Source of the DNA: Neckera pumila
Taxonomy: Eukaryota > Streptophyta > Bryopsida > Hypnales > Neckeraceae
Direction: 5' to 3'
DNA: 64,000 nucleotides
Assembly (NCBI GenBank): GCA_963969595.1
Contig: OZ018410.1
Span: forward strand, 31,562,913-31,626,912
Under the pieces are notes generated by a model. That model saw only the letters and a list, made by a program, of their open reading frames with translations. It was not told the origin of the DNA and ran no database searches. The position numbers and the translations under genes are program-made. This document shows, piece after piece, positions 12,804-23,841 of this stretch. The number at the start of each line of letters is the position of its first letter. Position 1 is the first letter of the stretch.

Positions 12804-13729
12804 TTAACCCCTAAAGGACCAAGGCCTTTTTTCTGCCAAAAAACTCTCAAAACTGCCATTTCTAGAGCAAAGAATAAAAAAATGTGAAAATTGTTTTTTT
12901 TGCACATCTAACCGTAGGATCTTATACCTAACTAGTATGAGAATGTGTGGAAAAAATTTCAGAGTTATTGACTGCACAGATTGCAAGATATCTGCGTTTA
13001 AAGTGAAAAAACAAGATTTTCAGCACATTGCGGGACCAGATTTTTTGACTTTAAACATTTTTAACTTAAAATTTTTGCACTACAGAGTTTTGAGCTTTAA
13101 ATCTTTATAGTGGAGAATTGAGTTGAGAGTCTAGGAAAAAAAAAAAAATCAAAAAAACTTAATTATCATTCTTTAAAAAATTGTTAAGTAGAAGTAGGTA
13201 CGAGATAGAAGGGAAATCTAAAATATTCATATATTTTAGATGGAATTAAAATGCACTAATCCCAATGGTGAGATTGTTTTAGCAAGAAAACTAAACCATC
13301 ACAAAAAAAAAGAATTCAAAAATTACAAAAATTGCATTCCGAAATGAATCCTACAAGTTCTTTTTTTCAAGAAGATGCTCTAACTGCCCGAAAAACAAGA
13401 ATGTCCATAACTTCCTCATAGCAAATCCAATTGAAATGAATCAAAGCTTTTCAGATAGACAAAAATATAATCTATGAAAAAAAAATACTTAAAAAAAAAT
13501 TCAAAATTTTGCAAATTTTTTTGCTGCCCTCCCTCCCCATGCATTCCAAGAAATGGCATAACTTCTCGCTTGAAGGTCCAATTTCAAATTTTTTTTTTCC
13601 GCCACATACCTCTGTCAATTCTTCACCTTCTCAAAAAGTTTCAAAGAATCACGACAAAATTTCAGCCCGTAGGTACCTGCCCAAAAACGCATTTGTCCCC
13701 CGAAGGGACAATGGTCCTTTAGGGGTTAA
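12804..13729 (-). mobile_element. TTAA-type element, copy 4
   Basis: It begins TTAACCCCTAAAGGACC and ends GGTCCTTTAGGGGTTAA, a 17-bp perfect inverted repeat including TTAA. The order of internal blocks is the reverse of the copies at 8571 and 17504, so it lies in opposite orientation. Length is 926 bp. Confidence 0.85.
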
Positions 13730-14016
13730 GGATTAAACTAATTTATCACACTATTATAGAGCAAATTGCATGCACCTCCTTGCTAATGTATTGTAGCAAT
13801 TTCTTCAAAATTAAGATGATGTTGAAAGAATTTTTTTAAAAGATGAAGGGAACTAACTTCCTTGGATCACACAAGGAGATATCTTTTTGTAATTTTGGGA
13901 CTTCAATAGTGTTTGGAGGACTTTTGCACCTTGGTAGACAATATTAAGAATAGATCATCCTATAAACAAAAATACCCAGATTTACTATCTACACAAAATA
14001 GTGAAATTGGGTTGCC
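13730..14016. other. spacer between two TTAA elements
   Basis: AT-rich sequence with nothing recognised. Confidence 0.4.
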
Positions 14017-14770
14017 TTAACTCCAAAAAGGTTCATTGTCCCTTTGGGGGGCAAATGAGATTTCGGGCAGGTACCTATGGGTTGAATTTTTGTCCTGATT
14101 TTCTTAAACTTTTCTCAAGATAGAAAAATCGATAAGCATTGTGGGAATATAATTTTTTTTTCAATTGGTATGCGGGAACAAAAGTTATGCATTTATGCCC
14201 AAATAAGGTCAAAACAGGGGAGAGGGGGCAGCAAAAAAAATTTGCAAAAAATTAAAAAAAATTTGGAATTTTTTTCCCATAGGTTATATTTTTGTCTATT
14301 TAGAAAGCTTTTATTCATTCCGTTTGGATGTTTTATGAGAAAGTTATGAACAATCAATTTTTTGGGCAATTAGAGCATCTTCCTATAACTTGTAGGATTC
14401 ATTTCTGAATGCACTTTTTACAATTTTTCAAAAGAAAAAGTTCCACATGTGTTTTAGTTTTTTTGTTAGAACAATATCACCATTGGAATTAGAGCATTTT
14501 AATTCCATATAAAAGATATTAATATTTTAGATTTTCCTACTAACTTGTACCTACTTCTACTTAATAGCTTTTTTAATATTGAAAATTAAGTTTTTTGAGT
14601 TTTTTGAGTTTTTCTTTTTTTCACTAGATTCTCAACTCAATTTTCCAATATAAAAATTTAAAGCTCAAAACTCTATGGTGCAAAAATTTAAATTTAAAAA
14701 TGTTCAAAGTCAAACAATCTAGTCCCACAATGTATTGAAAAACTTGTTTTTTTCACTTTAAACGTAGATA

Positions 14771-16642
14771 AGGTAGAGCCACCTATAACCGACCAAATAA
14801 AGAATTCCAACATGATCTAGAGTAGTGAAGGCAAGATAAATATTTTTTGGAGGTACATGTAAACGGGTTTTTAAATTATTTATTCTCTAAAATAAACCCA
14901 AAATAAAGTTCGAACTCTAGGAGGTAAATTTATTTAAATCGTAATTTTTATTAACCTAAAGTACACAAATTGCATGATTTTGAAATATACCAATCTTTCT
15001 TGTTGTATCAATCACTATAGCTTTAGAACTACTTTCAACACATTCATTCGTCGTTGATCTTCTAGCTTTATTTTGATTGTGTTTCTCCTTCAATTCCTTT
15101 CCCCAAGATTCTCCTCATTTCTGTTTATCTTTAACTTTTCTCCAATTGATTTTTTAGCTTTGTCTTCTTCTATAAAATTCTCCTTTTTAGTCTTGCACTC
15201 CATTCTTGGATTATCCAATTGTTGGCAATAAATACACTTCTTTATCTTCATTCCAAAATATTCTTTATTTGTCGTTATCTTATTTATTACTCTCAACTTC
15301 TCTTTTTATATTTAATGACATTAATCTAAATTATATTTCTCAATTAATTACTCTCACTGGTTTTATCAATCCACTTTAGGGTATCACCAGTTGGATTTAT
15401 TTATAATCCTACTTATTATATTCCAATTGATTTTAATTCTTTAACTTCTCTGACTGGTTTCACACATTGTTTCAAATTTATTATAAACTCCCTAATCCCT
15501 CTTTACACAGATTTTCAATTGGTTCAATACTCACAGTCACTCGACACAGACTCATTGTATCTGTCATGATTTAATTCCAATTGTCAAATTCACAAATTTC
15601 TCACTCACTCAAAAATTCCATTATCAATTTAATTCCAATTGTTACACACATTCGGTCACAAAGATTCACCAATTGTACACACCATTCTTAATCACACACA
15701 CAACCATTACACAACTCACAATTGCAAACATCCACTTATATTCATAACATCAAACGCAAAATCACAGAAAACACAATTGTTTTTTATTTCCGGCCGGGAA
15801 GGAGTTCCTATCACTAAGGTCGACTGAACTCCAATTGAAAAAAACCCTGCCCATAGGCTCAAGCCACCAACCAACTTAACTACCAATTGGATTTCCACTC
15901 CTTAACATCTCAATTCAATTGAATCATGATTCCAATTGGTAACTACCGCTAGTAAGCTCTTAAACTACACATCCAATTGTTAAAATCTACAAATAGACAT
16001 GCAAAACAACCAATTGGATAAAAACCAAGATAACATTCAAACTATAGTGCATCAATAGAAATGACAAGGATTGCAAAAAACATTAGATGTTATTTGGAGC
16101 CTCCAAGAGACTGCAAGTTATCCTATGTTCCTAGACTGCGGGAACGCAGGACAATTGCTGGCTGATGTAGCCGAGACCGTGCCACGTCATTTAAATTTTT
16201 TTTTTTTGCTTAAAATGATATTTAGAGAAGAACTTTTTACTTTATTTTTATTTTTATTTATTTTTATTTTTTCTGACAACATTACCACTGGTTCAAAACA
16301 GAGGAACAAACTATGGGAATAAGACTGAAACGGCCCTCCGGAGGCCTCAAATCCCCTCTAATGTTTAGTAATTTTATCACTTGAACTAAAATTACTATGA
16401 ATTTTGGGACGCAAAAAGTGCTCTAGACCCATAGCCAACCTCTAGACTCTTCCAATGCCGATCATTCAATAACTTTTTTTCTAATTATTATTTTCTATTT
16501 TCTTTCTCACAACTTGGAATATGTGTCATGTATTTATTAGTTCCAACCTTGAAAAGGAAAAAAAGCATTCTAAGCTTGGTCAAGAATACATGCATCTATA
16601 GGTCGGGAATGGATCACTGGTTGGGAATGTGTGGCTCTACCT
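14771..16642. mobile_element. nested TA-flanked DNA element
   Basis: The ends are AGGTAGAGCCAC and GTGGCTCTACCT, flanked by TA at 14769-14770 and 16643-16644. Removing it restores the 'gatatcttgcaat' block seen in the other TTAA copies. A TA duplication suggests a Tc1/mariner-like (Stowaway-like) non-autonomous element, but that is inference. It holds a dense cluster of CAATTG motifs (15144-16016) and no transposase; the 68-aa minus-strand open frame at 15090-15296 has no recognised domain. Confidence 0.75.
15144..16021. repeat. cluster of 15 CAATTG motifs
   Basis: CAATTG begins at 15144, 15216, 15424, 15516, 15578, 15636, 15670, 15719, 15774, 15832, 15883, 15916, 15933, 15974 and 16011. Most are preceded by C (CCAATTG). 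A random 6-mer would be expected less than once in this length, allowing for AT richness perhaps once. The sequence between motifs is not a tandem repeat. Spacing from 15424 on is mostly 30-60 bases. Confidence 0.85.
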
Positions 16643-16825
16643 TATCTTGCAATTTGTACAATCAAAATTTTTGAAATGTTTTCCGCACATTCTCATATCA
16701 GTTAGGTGTAAGATCATAGGACTGGATGTGCAAAAAAAAAATTCAAATTTTTTTACTCTTTGCTACTGAAATGGCAGTTTTGGTGTTTTTTTGCACAAAG
16801 AAGTCCGTGGGCCATTAGGGGTTAA

Positions 16826-17503
16826 CAATTATGTTGCCTTCACTGAGAGAAGTTAGCTCATAAGCTACTTTACCCACATGGAGGCGCATGCAAATCTCTA
16901 AATCCAAGCCATGCAAATTGCACCAACCCATACACCACACATAGTTCTTTCATTATAGCATCCTTAAGTAATGATTGTACATATTTATATAGTATTGAAT
17001 GTCGAGAAATTAGTATGGGGCAATTTAATTTTACTATTTTGTGTAGGTACCTTGGAGAAGCTCTTTGTCAACTCACTTATTTTTCAGAGATTGCAAAGTT
17101 TGAGAGAAGTCATTTGTAAGTAGAATCAAGAAACATGTTGTCTATGATTTTTCAAAGTTTGTTGCAACTAAATTGGTTTATTGTGGACAAATCCATGCTA
17201 AATCATTTGTTGACATGTTTCCACCTCAATTGCACTGTCATCATGCTAACTGGTTGCTAAGATTATAATAATAGATGGATAACTAACACAAATGGGAGAT
17301 GTCAAAATTGAATGACTGACAGCATTGGAATGTTCTATCTTATACGGAGTATAATTTTACACCCTTCAAGTATAAAAGTTCATAGAAATGCCCCTATAAC
17401 CATGTTTCTACAATAATTTACTTTGTAACATTTGTTTTGATTCATCCCTTTAAGTTTTGTAAACATGTATTCTAATCAACAACTTTAAGAAGTAATTTGG
17501 AAT
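16826..17503. other. gene-free spacer
   Basis: AT-rich, no gene or transposon end recognised. Confidence 0.4.
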
Positions 17504-18427
17504 TTAACCCCTAAAGGCCCATTGTCCCCTCGGGGGACAATTTGGATTTTGGGCCGGTTTCTATGACCTTATTTTTTAGTGAAACTTTTTGAAACTTTCT
17601 TATAAGATAGAAAAACTAATTAGCCTTGTGGGAATATAATTTTATTTCAATCAGTGTCCAGGAACAAAAGTTATACCACAAAAAGCTCAAATTTTTATTC
17701 ACTGGGCAAAAAAAGTAATCCACAAAAAATTGAAATTACATTTTAAATTCTTTTTCCTTTATAGATCATATTTTTGTCTATGTGTAAAGCTTTGATTCAT
17801 TCTATTTGGATTAGTGATGTGAAGGTTATGAACAATCTTATTTTTCAGACAATTTGAATATCTTCTTTAAAAGATAATTATAGGATTCATTTCTAAAAGC
17901 AAAGTTGACCATTTTTCCAAAAAAATTGTTTGACAAGGTCAAGTTTGCTTGCTAAAACAATCTCAGTGTTTAAATTATTGTGTTTCAACCTCATTTAAGA
18001 ACTATCAACAATTTAGATTTTCTTTCAATCTAAGACCTACTTCTACTTTAAAAAAATTTAAAGAATGAAAATCAAATGTGTTTTTTTTCGAATTTGTATT
18101 CTAGAATTTTAACTCAATTATTCAACATAAAAAAATTTAAATTCAAATTTTGTAGTGCAAAAGAATTCCACAAAGGTAGTCAAATTCATCTGAAATTCCA
18201 AGACATTGTTCAAATTTTTTTCCCCAACTTTGAATGCTAATATCTTCCAGTCCATACATTCAAACTTCATGAAACTTTTACCACATGATCTCAGGCAAAT
18301 AAAGTACAAGACCAACGGTTAGATTCTAAAAAACACATTTTATTTTGTTTATTTGGATGAATGCAGTAGAAATGGCAGTTTTAAGTGGTTTTTGAAAAAA
18401 AAAAGGCCTTGGGACTTTAGGGGTTAA
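17504..18427 (+). mobile_element. TTAA-type element, copy 6
   Basis: It begins TTAACCCCTAAAGGCCC and ends GGGACTTTAGGGGTTAA; 924 bp. A second inverted repeat, ttgtccc..gggacaa, sits at about 17520-17541. The interior matches the 8571, 12804 and 14017 copies. Confidence 0.85.
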
Positions 18428-20337
18428 TAAAAACAAATGTTACAAAGTCTATCATACAACTATGCACAAGTTCAAGAGACCAAAATGATAAAAGTATGTG
18501 GGAAGAAAAGAAGCAACAAGCAAGAAAAAGAGGCAAGAATAGTAAGTTGTTGCACTATTCGGATGCATTTGGAGGCAATGGCCATCAAGGAGAGGTGATT
18601 AAGGTTTCAATAGGGCTATAAGCCACTACATTGGCTCACAATTTTGAATTAGGATAATTAAGACAATTTGGGTGAAATTGTGAGTTATAAAGTATTTGTA
18701 GGAACAGTTAATTCATAACCATAAATTAATGAATTTTTCAATAGGTAGCAATGGTAATTCTAGAACTACGGTGTGAAATTTAGGAAATGCAATTATATGA
18801 GAATAATGAGGAAATTCTAAGAAAACATTAGAACTTTAAATGAAGTAGACGTTAAGTAAGAAATGAATTATTAATCAAATTAGGCAAATGGTTAAATGAT
18901 AAGAAATTAGAAACAAAATACTACAAGCAAAAAATTGCATTTAAAAGTGAACTTGAAATCAAAAACACAAATACAATAAATATGAAATTAGTTCATAGAA
19001 TTAAAATAAATCTTTGGACATTGACATTGATAATGAGAGGAGATTTGCATCACGAGACTCTGAAGATGCTGATAAGAAGACAATCACTCTAGTTCTAGAA
19101 GGGGCATATGTAGTAGTGGCAACCTTAAGTTGCTATTGCTAAAAGGAAGAGCAAGTGAGCACCTCCCGTCAGGCCACCTCTTTGTCAAAAAAACAATGAA
19201 CATCTTGCGCACTTGGAATTTTGCTTGCCCGTCCAATATTTAATATTTTATTAGTTTATTTTGTTATAGCCAAAAAATCCTAGCTAGTAATAGAGATTAT
19301 CCCTTCATATTTATCTTATATGATACTATATGCCTTGTGGTACTCCACTACATAGGAAATTGGTAGACCTAACTTGTCATATATGTAAGCTTCTTGGTTT
19401 TTGATGTGGATTGTTTTAATAGGTTGTGAAGATGTCTTTATTTAGGTTACATGTAGTTGGTAAGAGGTATGCAATTCCAACGCAGAAACGCGTTGGAATG
19501 CAAAAATTTGCGTTAGAAACTAGGAACTCAACAAGACCAATCCCACGTGTTTTCCTAGGTTCGAACGCAGTTTTCTTCTAGTGAATGAGCTTCCTATGGA
19601 GGTAAAGCTTAGGGTGAATGTAAAAAAAGAGACCTCCTATTTTGTGCTACGTTAGTTCAATTGTTAAGACCTCTCCAGCTAATTTGGGGCATCTGATTGT
19701 AATATAAACTCAAAATTTCCAAATTTTAACATGCATTGCAAATAAAACATTCTTGCGTTTTTTCCAAGGGTAAAACAGGGAGGGAAGGGGGGGGAGGCAA
19801 AACGGCCTCTACAAGAGGCTCATTGAACTACTATAGACTCGTCTAGTTGGAATGCCAAGAAACGAAGCCCGTGCACCCCTTGTCAAAATATACTCCTTCT
19901 ATTTGACAATATTTGGCTCAAATCCTTGCTCTTAGCTATTAGAAACGGTGATTTGATCAGTTGGACTTTGAGGGGCCCTCCCTCTTACTCCTTTACTAAG
20001 ACTCTCTCTCAATTGTCAATTTTGTTGCTGAATATCTTTCTATTTCCAGCCTCGCAGCTTGGTTGTTTTTGGTTCGATGTTTTAATGCAATGGTTTTCTC
20101 CATTGTTATTTATATATATAGCCTATATACTCCCTTTCACTTATTCTTATTAGAGCTTCTTCACACTATGGTTGTCCAAGTCGAGATGCCATGGAATTGA
20201 GTGGCCAAACTTTGTTGAGAGTTCAAAGAAATGAACAATAAATAGGCAATAAAGTATAGGAATTGGAGCCTTTGGTCAGCCAGTGTGAAGCCTCCAAATG
20301 CCAAACGCTTGACAATGAACTTCCATGGCCTTTCAAT
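18428..20337. other. gene-free sequence with a diverged MITE relative
   Basis: About 19585-19850 is a diverged relative of the MITE at 22749-23017: shared blocks are 'gtgaatgtaaaaaaagag', 'cctctccagctaattt' and 'aaaacggcctc'. At 19471-19499 a short hairpin has 10-bp arms (ATTCCAACGC / GCGTTGGAAT). No coding sequence is supported. Confidence 0.5.
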
Positions 20338-21445
20338 TTAACCCCTAAAGGACCAGCATGCATTTTTTGGCATTATAGAAATTTTGGGCAGGTACCTATG
20401 ACTAGAGGTTTAAATATTTTGGGCTGAAATTTTAATAGAACTTGGGGACAAGGAATATCTTTCATGTGCATTAAATTTCATGAAATTTGGAAATACAAGT
20501 CAAAAGCTATGGCCTAATATGTTACTTTTTTCACCGGGCGGGCTATTTGGGCAAATTTGAAAAAAATAATTTTTTCAAAAATAAAAATTTGAAACTGGTT
20601 TTCTACAATTATATATACGTGGAAAGGTTTGAATCATTCCATTTCAATCATTGAGTAAAAAGTGATGAGGGTTTTTAGTTTGCGGGCAGTTATAGATTAT
20701 CTACTATAAAAAAACTTTGTAATGTTTATTTGACTCAATTTTCAATATTTTTGGAAAAAAATAAAATCCTAGGATATAGATTGATTATTACAACATTTCA
20801 ACCGTTGGGCTTGGCACTTTTTTAATTCATAAATAAATTCTTAACAATTTAGTATTTTGAATCATTATCTACTTCTTTCTACTTACTATTTTTTTCCTAT
20901 ATGTTGTACAATTCCAAATAATGTGAAATTTTTCAAGCATATATCCATCTTGTTTAGGAAACTGAATTTTAAGAAGCACCACCTTTTTCAACATTTTTTC
21001 ATTGAAAAGTGAGAGCTCTTGTGAAGTGCAGCTGCCCAATTTTTCACAGGATTGAAAAAATGGTTTTGGAGACTTTGAATGCTTATATCTTATGATCCAC
21101 TCGGTGGAATTTTTTGAAATTTTTCCCACATGTTATCAAGACATTGTACTACAAGATCCTATGGTTACATATGTCAAAAATTGTCTTTTTCCAAAAATTT
21201 GGTAGTTGTATTAGAAATGGCAGCTTTGGAGCATTTTTGGTGAGAACATAGTTACGGAACTTTAGGGATTAAATCGCATAGTGTGAAGCTTCCCAAGGCC
21301 AAGTCCAAACTCCAAACTCTTAGCAATAAACTCCCATGGCCTCTCAATTTGGATGGCCATAGTGTGAAGTCTCCAAAGGCCAAGCCTAAGTCCAAAACCA
21401 CACCAATCTAACAGTTGAGATCTTATAAGTTACAAATTGAACTCC
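20275..21445. repeat. ~85-bp tandem repeat, split by a TTAA element
   Basis: Units containing 'gtgtgaag', 'tcccatggcc' and 'tctcaattt' occur at about 20275-20340, 21278-21356 and 21357-21445. The TTAA-type element at 20338-21272 separates the first from the others. Confidence 0.6.
20338..21272 (+). mobile_element. TTAA-type element, copy 7
   Basis: It begins TTAACCCCTAAAGGACC and ends GGAACTTTAGGGATTAA; 935 bp. The interior closely resembles the copy at 48893-49983 (shared 'agcatgcattttttggc', 'gaagtgcagctgccc'). This pair forms a subfamily distinct from the copies at 8571-18427. Confidence 0.85.
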
Positions 21446-22748
21446 CATGACCTCTCAACCATAGTTTGGGTCTCCATATTTGCCCGACCCAAACTCTCCT
21501 TGAGAGTCCGTCGCCATATAAGCAATTTATTACCACGTAGGTAGTTAGAGGGCCATGGCCTTTGGACTTGGGCCTTTTCGTGTGAAGGGTCGAGAGACCG
21601 AACTCTTGGTTTCTTGCAATGTGTTTGGTGGAAACCCCTGGCCTCTCGACCTTTGGTCAAAGTATGAAGTGGCCCTTAGAGGCCAAAACAAGGCGGGCGG
21701 GTGGAGTTCGGGACAGGCTAAAATTTGGCCCATGGAACAAAAGCTGCTTGGGACTTCAGATAAATCTGTTCAGGCCAACAAATCATCCACTGGCCCTCAC
21801 CATCTTCATTCATCCATGCCCATTTCACGCGAACCGGCCGGTACCCGCCAAAACGGCCCGGTTATACATCCCCAGCAACGATTACAGAAGTGGCTAAATT
21901 TCGCTGCATTGCTACTAAAAATTTTCAGGAGCTAAAAATATATTGAAAAAAATCCTTGAAAAAATTAAATTTTAGTCAAGAGTGTAACAAACAATAGAAT
22001 TTGGTAGCCAATGTGCAACTTCCTCTACATTGAAATTAGCATCTATTTTGTTAGTTTTATATTATAGTACTCCCAGTAATCCCTTAAAACTTGCAAAATC
22101 CTATCTTTTCTATTTTTTTTTTAATACTACTCACTCTTAAGGTAGCCAAAAGTGATGCCCATTTGTCTTGGACATTGCACATTGCACTAAATCCTAATAA
22201 CTTAGGTAGCATATTGCACTAAATTCCATAAAGCAGTTCTGCATCACTGGTCCCCAGTTTGCCCGCTAGTTTATCCAAAGAGCCGGAAAGTAGATTTGTG
22301 GTCGGAGAGCAAGGTAACTCCAAAAGAATAAATAATTTGAGTTGACGTCATCTTTTTCAGTAAAATATTTGTGTGTGTCTTAGCTAAAGCAGCAAGACGT
22401 AAAATATTTGTGTGTCATAACATAAAACACGTTAAATTGTGCCATCCTATGTAGGCCCAGCAGGGTAAATTCAAGTTTTTTGAGGGTGAAAGTAAAAAAA
22501 AGCTCCCTATATTTGAGCCATGTTTAGGGATACTTACTAGCCCCCTAGCTAATTTGGGGCCTCTGATTACAATTACAAATTCAGATTTTGAAAAAGAAGA
22601 AGTTTGTGGCAAATTAAAAATTCCAGCATTTTTCCTGAGGTAAATTTAGCCCACATGGCCCACCAAAGATGGCAAGATTTAACGTCCTGTGCATAACATT
22701 GCTACTTTGCCTGTGAGGGAGCTGGCCGCAACTTGCTGCGCTTTGTTT
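21446..22748. other. gene-free sequence
   Basis: The stretch 21540-21900 is GC-richer and open in several frames on both strands, but shows no domain or conserved motif. A further diverged relative of the 22749-23017 MITE may lie at about 22480-22660. Confidence 0.4.
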
Positions 22749-23017
22749 GGGTCAAGTCTAAAGTAGTGCAACGAGCCTCTTGCCGAGGTTAAACCCATGG
22801 TGAATGTTAAAAAAAGACCTATTTTGTGCCGTCTTTGCTCAATTGTTAACACCTCTCCTAGCTAATTTGGGACTTCTGTTTGCAATGTGAACTCAGAATT
22901 TGCAAATTTTATTATGCGTTGCAAATGAAACGTTCCTGCGTTTTTCCCAGGGGTAAAACGGGGGGGGTGCAAAACGGCCTCCGCAAGAGGCTCGTTGCAC
23001 TACTTTAGACTCGACCC
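22749..23017. mobile_element. 269-bp MITE with ~35-bp inverted ends
   Basis: The first ~35 bases (GGGTCAAGTCTAAAGTAGTG...) are the reverse complement of the last ~35, with one mismatch. A 6-7 bp direct repeat (TTTGTT) lies at both sides. No coding capacity. The flanking repeat length would suit a hAT-like element, but the exact boundary is ambiguous by one or two bases. Confidence 0.75.
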
Positions 23018-23787
23018 TTTGTTCGTTGGAATCAGCGAGCTTTCCATCCGGCCCTGATCGTCGCCTTCATCGCGTCAGTCGTCGTCGTGGAAGACTTCTT
23101 CGTCGGCCAATGCTGCCATTCCTGCACATCTTTCCACGGTGTTTTTAAACAAATAGTTGAGTCGGTCCCGGCGGAAAACTTTATGTTTCTTGGCGTGGTG
23201 TAGGTGAGGTTTGAATTGTGTTGGTGAGAGTTTTGAATTCGTGGAATTCGGATTGTGGATGTGTGAGGAGAGGTATCTCCGTGAGTTCTTTAAGTGTTCT
23301 TGAAGTGGAGTTTCTTGGTGTTGTGAGGGAGGAGTACGTCGTTCGAGGTGTGAGTTCAATTGGCTGTTCTGGACCAACTTAACTCATTTCTGCATTGTGA
23401 AATTTTGAAGGAGATTAGAGGGCTTCTATTTATGTCTGCTGCTTTTCGAAATCAAATTCGATAAAATCTTCTTGCGTAGGGTTTGGGATTTTGCTGCGCT
23501 TTTGGAGGTCAGTAAAAATTTGGTTTCGGGTGCTTTGCAGACTGAAAGTTCATGTCTCTGTTTTCTGCTTTCCATCAAAGAATTGATTTTCGTTATGGTG
23601 CATTTCTGCAAAGCCCAGGGTTTAAGCACGGTTTAAGGGTTTTGAGTTCGATTCAACCTTCTTGTATACTGTTTCGAAATTTTGTAACGCTTCGGAGATA
23701 AATAGAACTTCTCTCTGCGTGGTTTAGATTGAAAGCTCATGTATTTTTTGCATTCAGTGAATGAATAGGTTTTCTCTATCTTGAATT

Positions 23788-23813
23788 TAGGGTTTAACTA
23801 GGGTTTAGGGTTT
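23788..23813. promoter_or_regulatory. tandem telo-box motifs upstream of AATF
   Basis: TAGGGTTT occurs at 23788-23795, 23799-23806 and 23806-23813, ending about 30 bases before the ATG. Further copies lie at 23477-23484 and, in intron 1, at 24293-24300. Telo boxes (AAACCCTA on the other strand) are common in promoters and leaders of plant ribosome-biogenesis and translation genes, which fits the downstream gene. Function here is inferred. Confidence 0.6.
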
Positions 23814-23841
23814 TCAGCACTTGAGAGGATCGAGGTCAGCA

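Larger units (their letters stand above)
14017..16825 (+). mobile_element. TTAA-type element, copy 5, split by a nested element
   Basis: The left end is degenerate (TTAACTCCAAAAAGG); the right end reads CATTAGGGGTTAA. Left and right parts match the 17504-18427 copy once the 1872-bp nested element at 14771-16642 is removed, leaving about 935 bp, the usual length of the family. Confidence 0.75.

Noticed and set aside
21555..21935. 126-aa + frame in a GC-richer patch
   Set aside because: Open in several frames on both strands, no recognisable motif, and surrounded by repeats.
23075..23377. 100-aa minus-strand frame upstream of AATF, possible divergent gene
   Set aside because: Composition is His/Asn/Gln-rich without a domain, and the stretch more likely belongs to the AATF promoter or leader.
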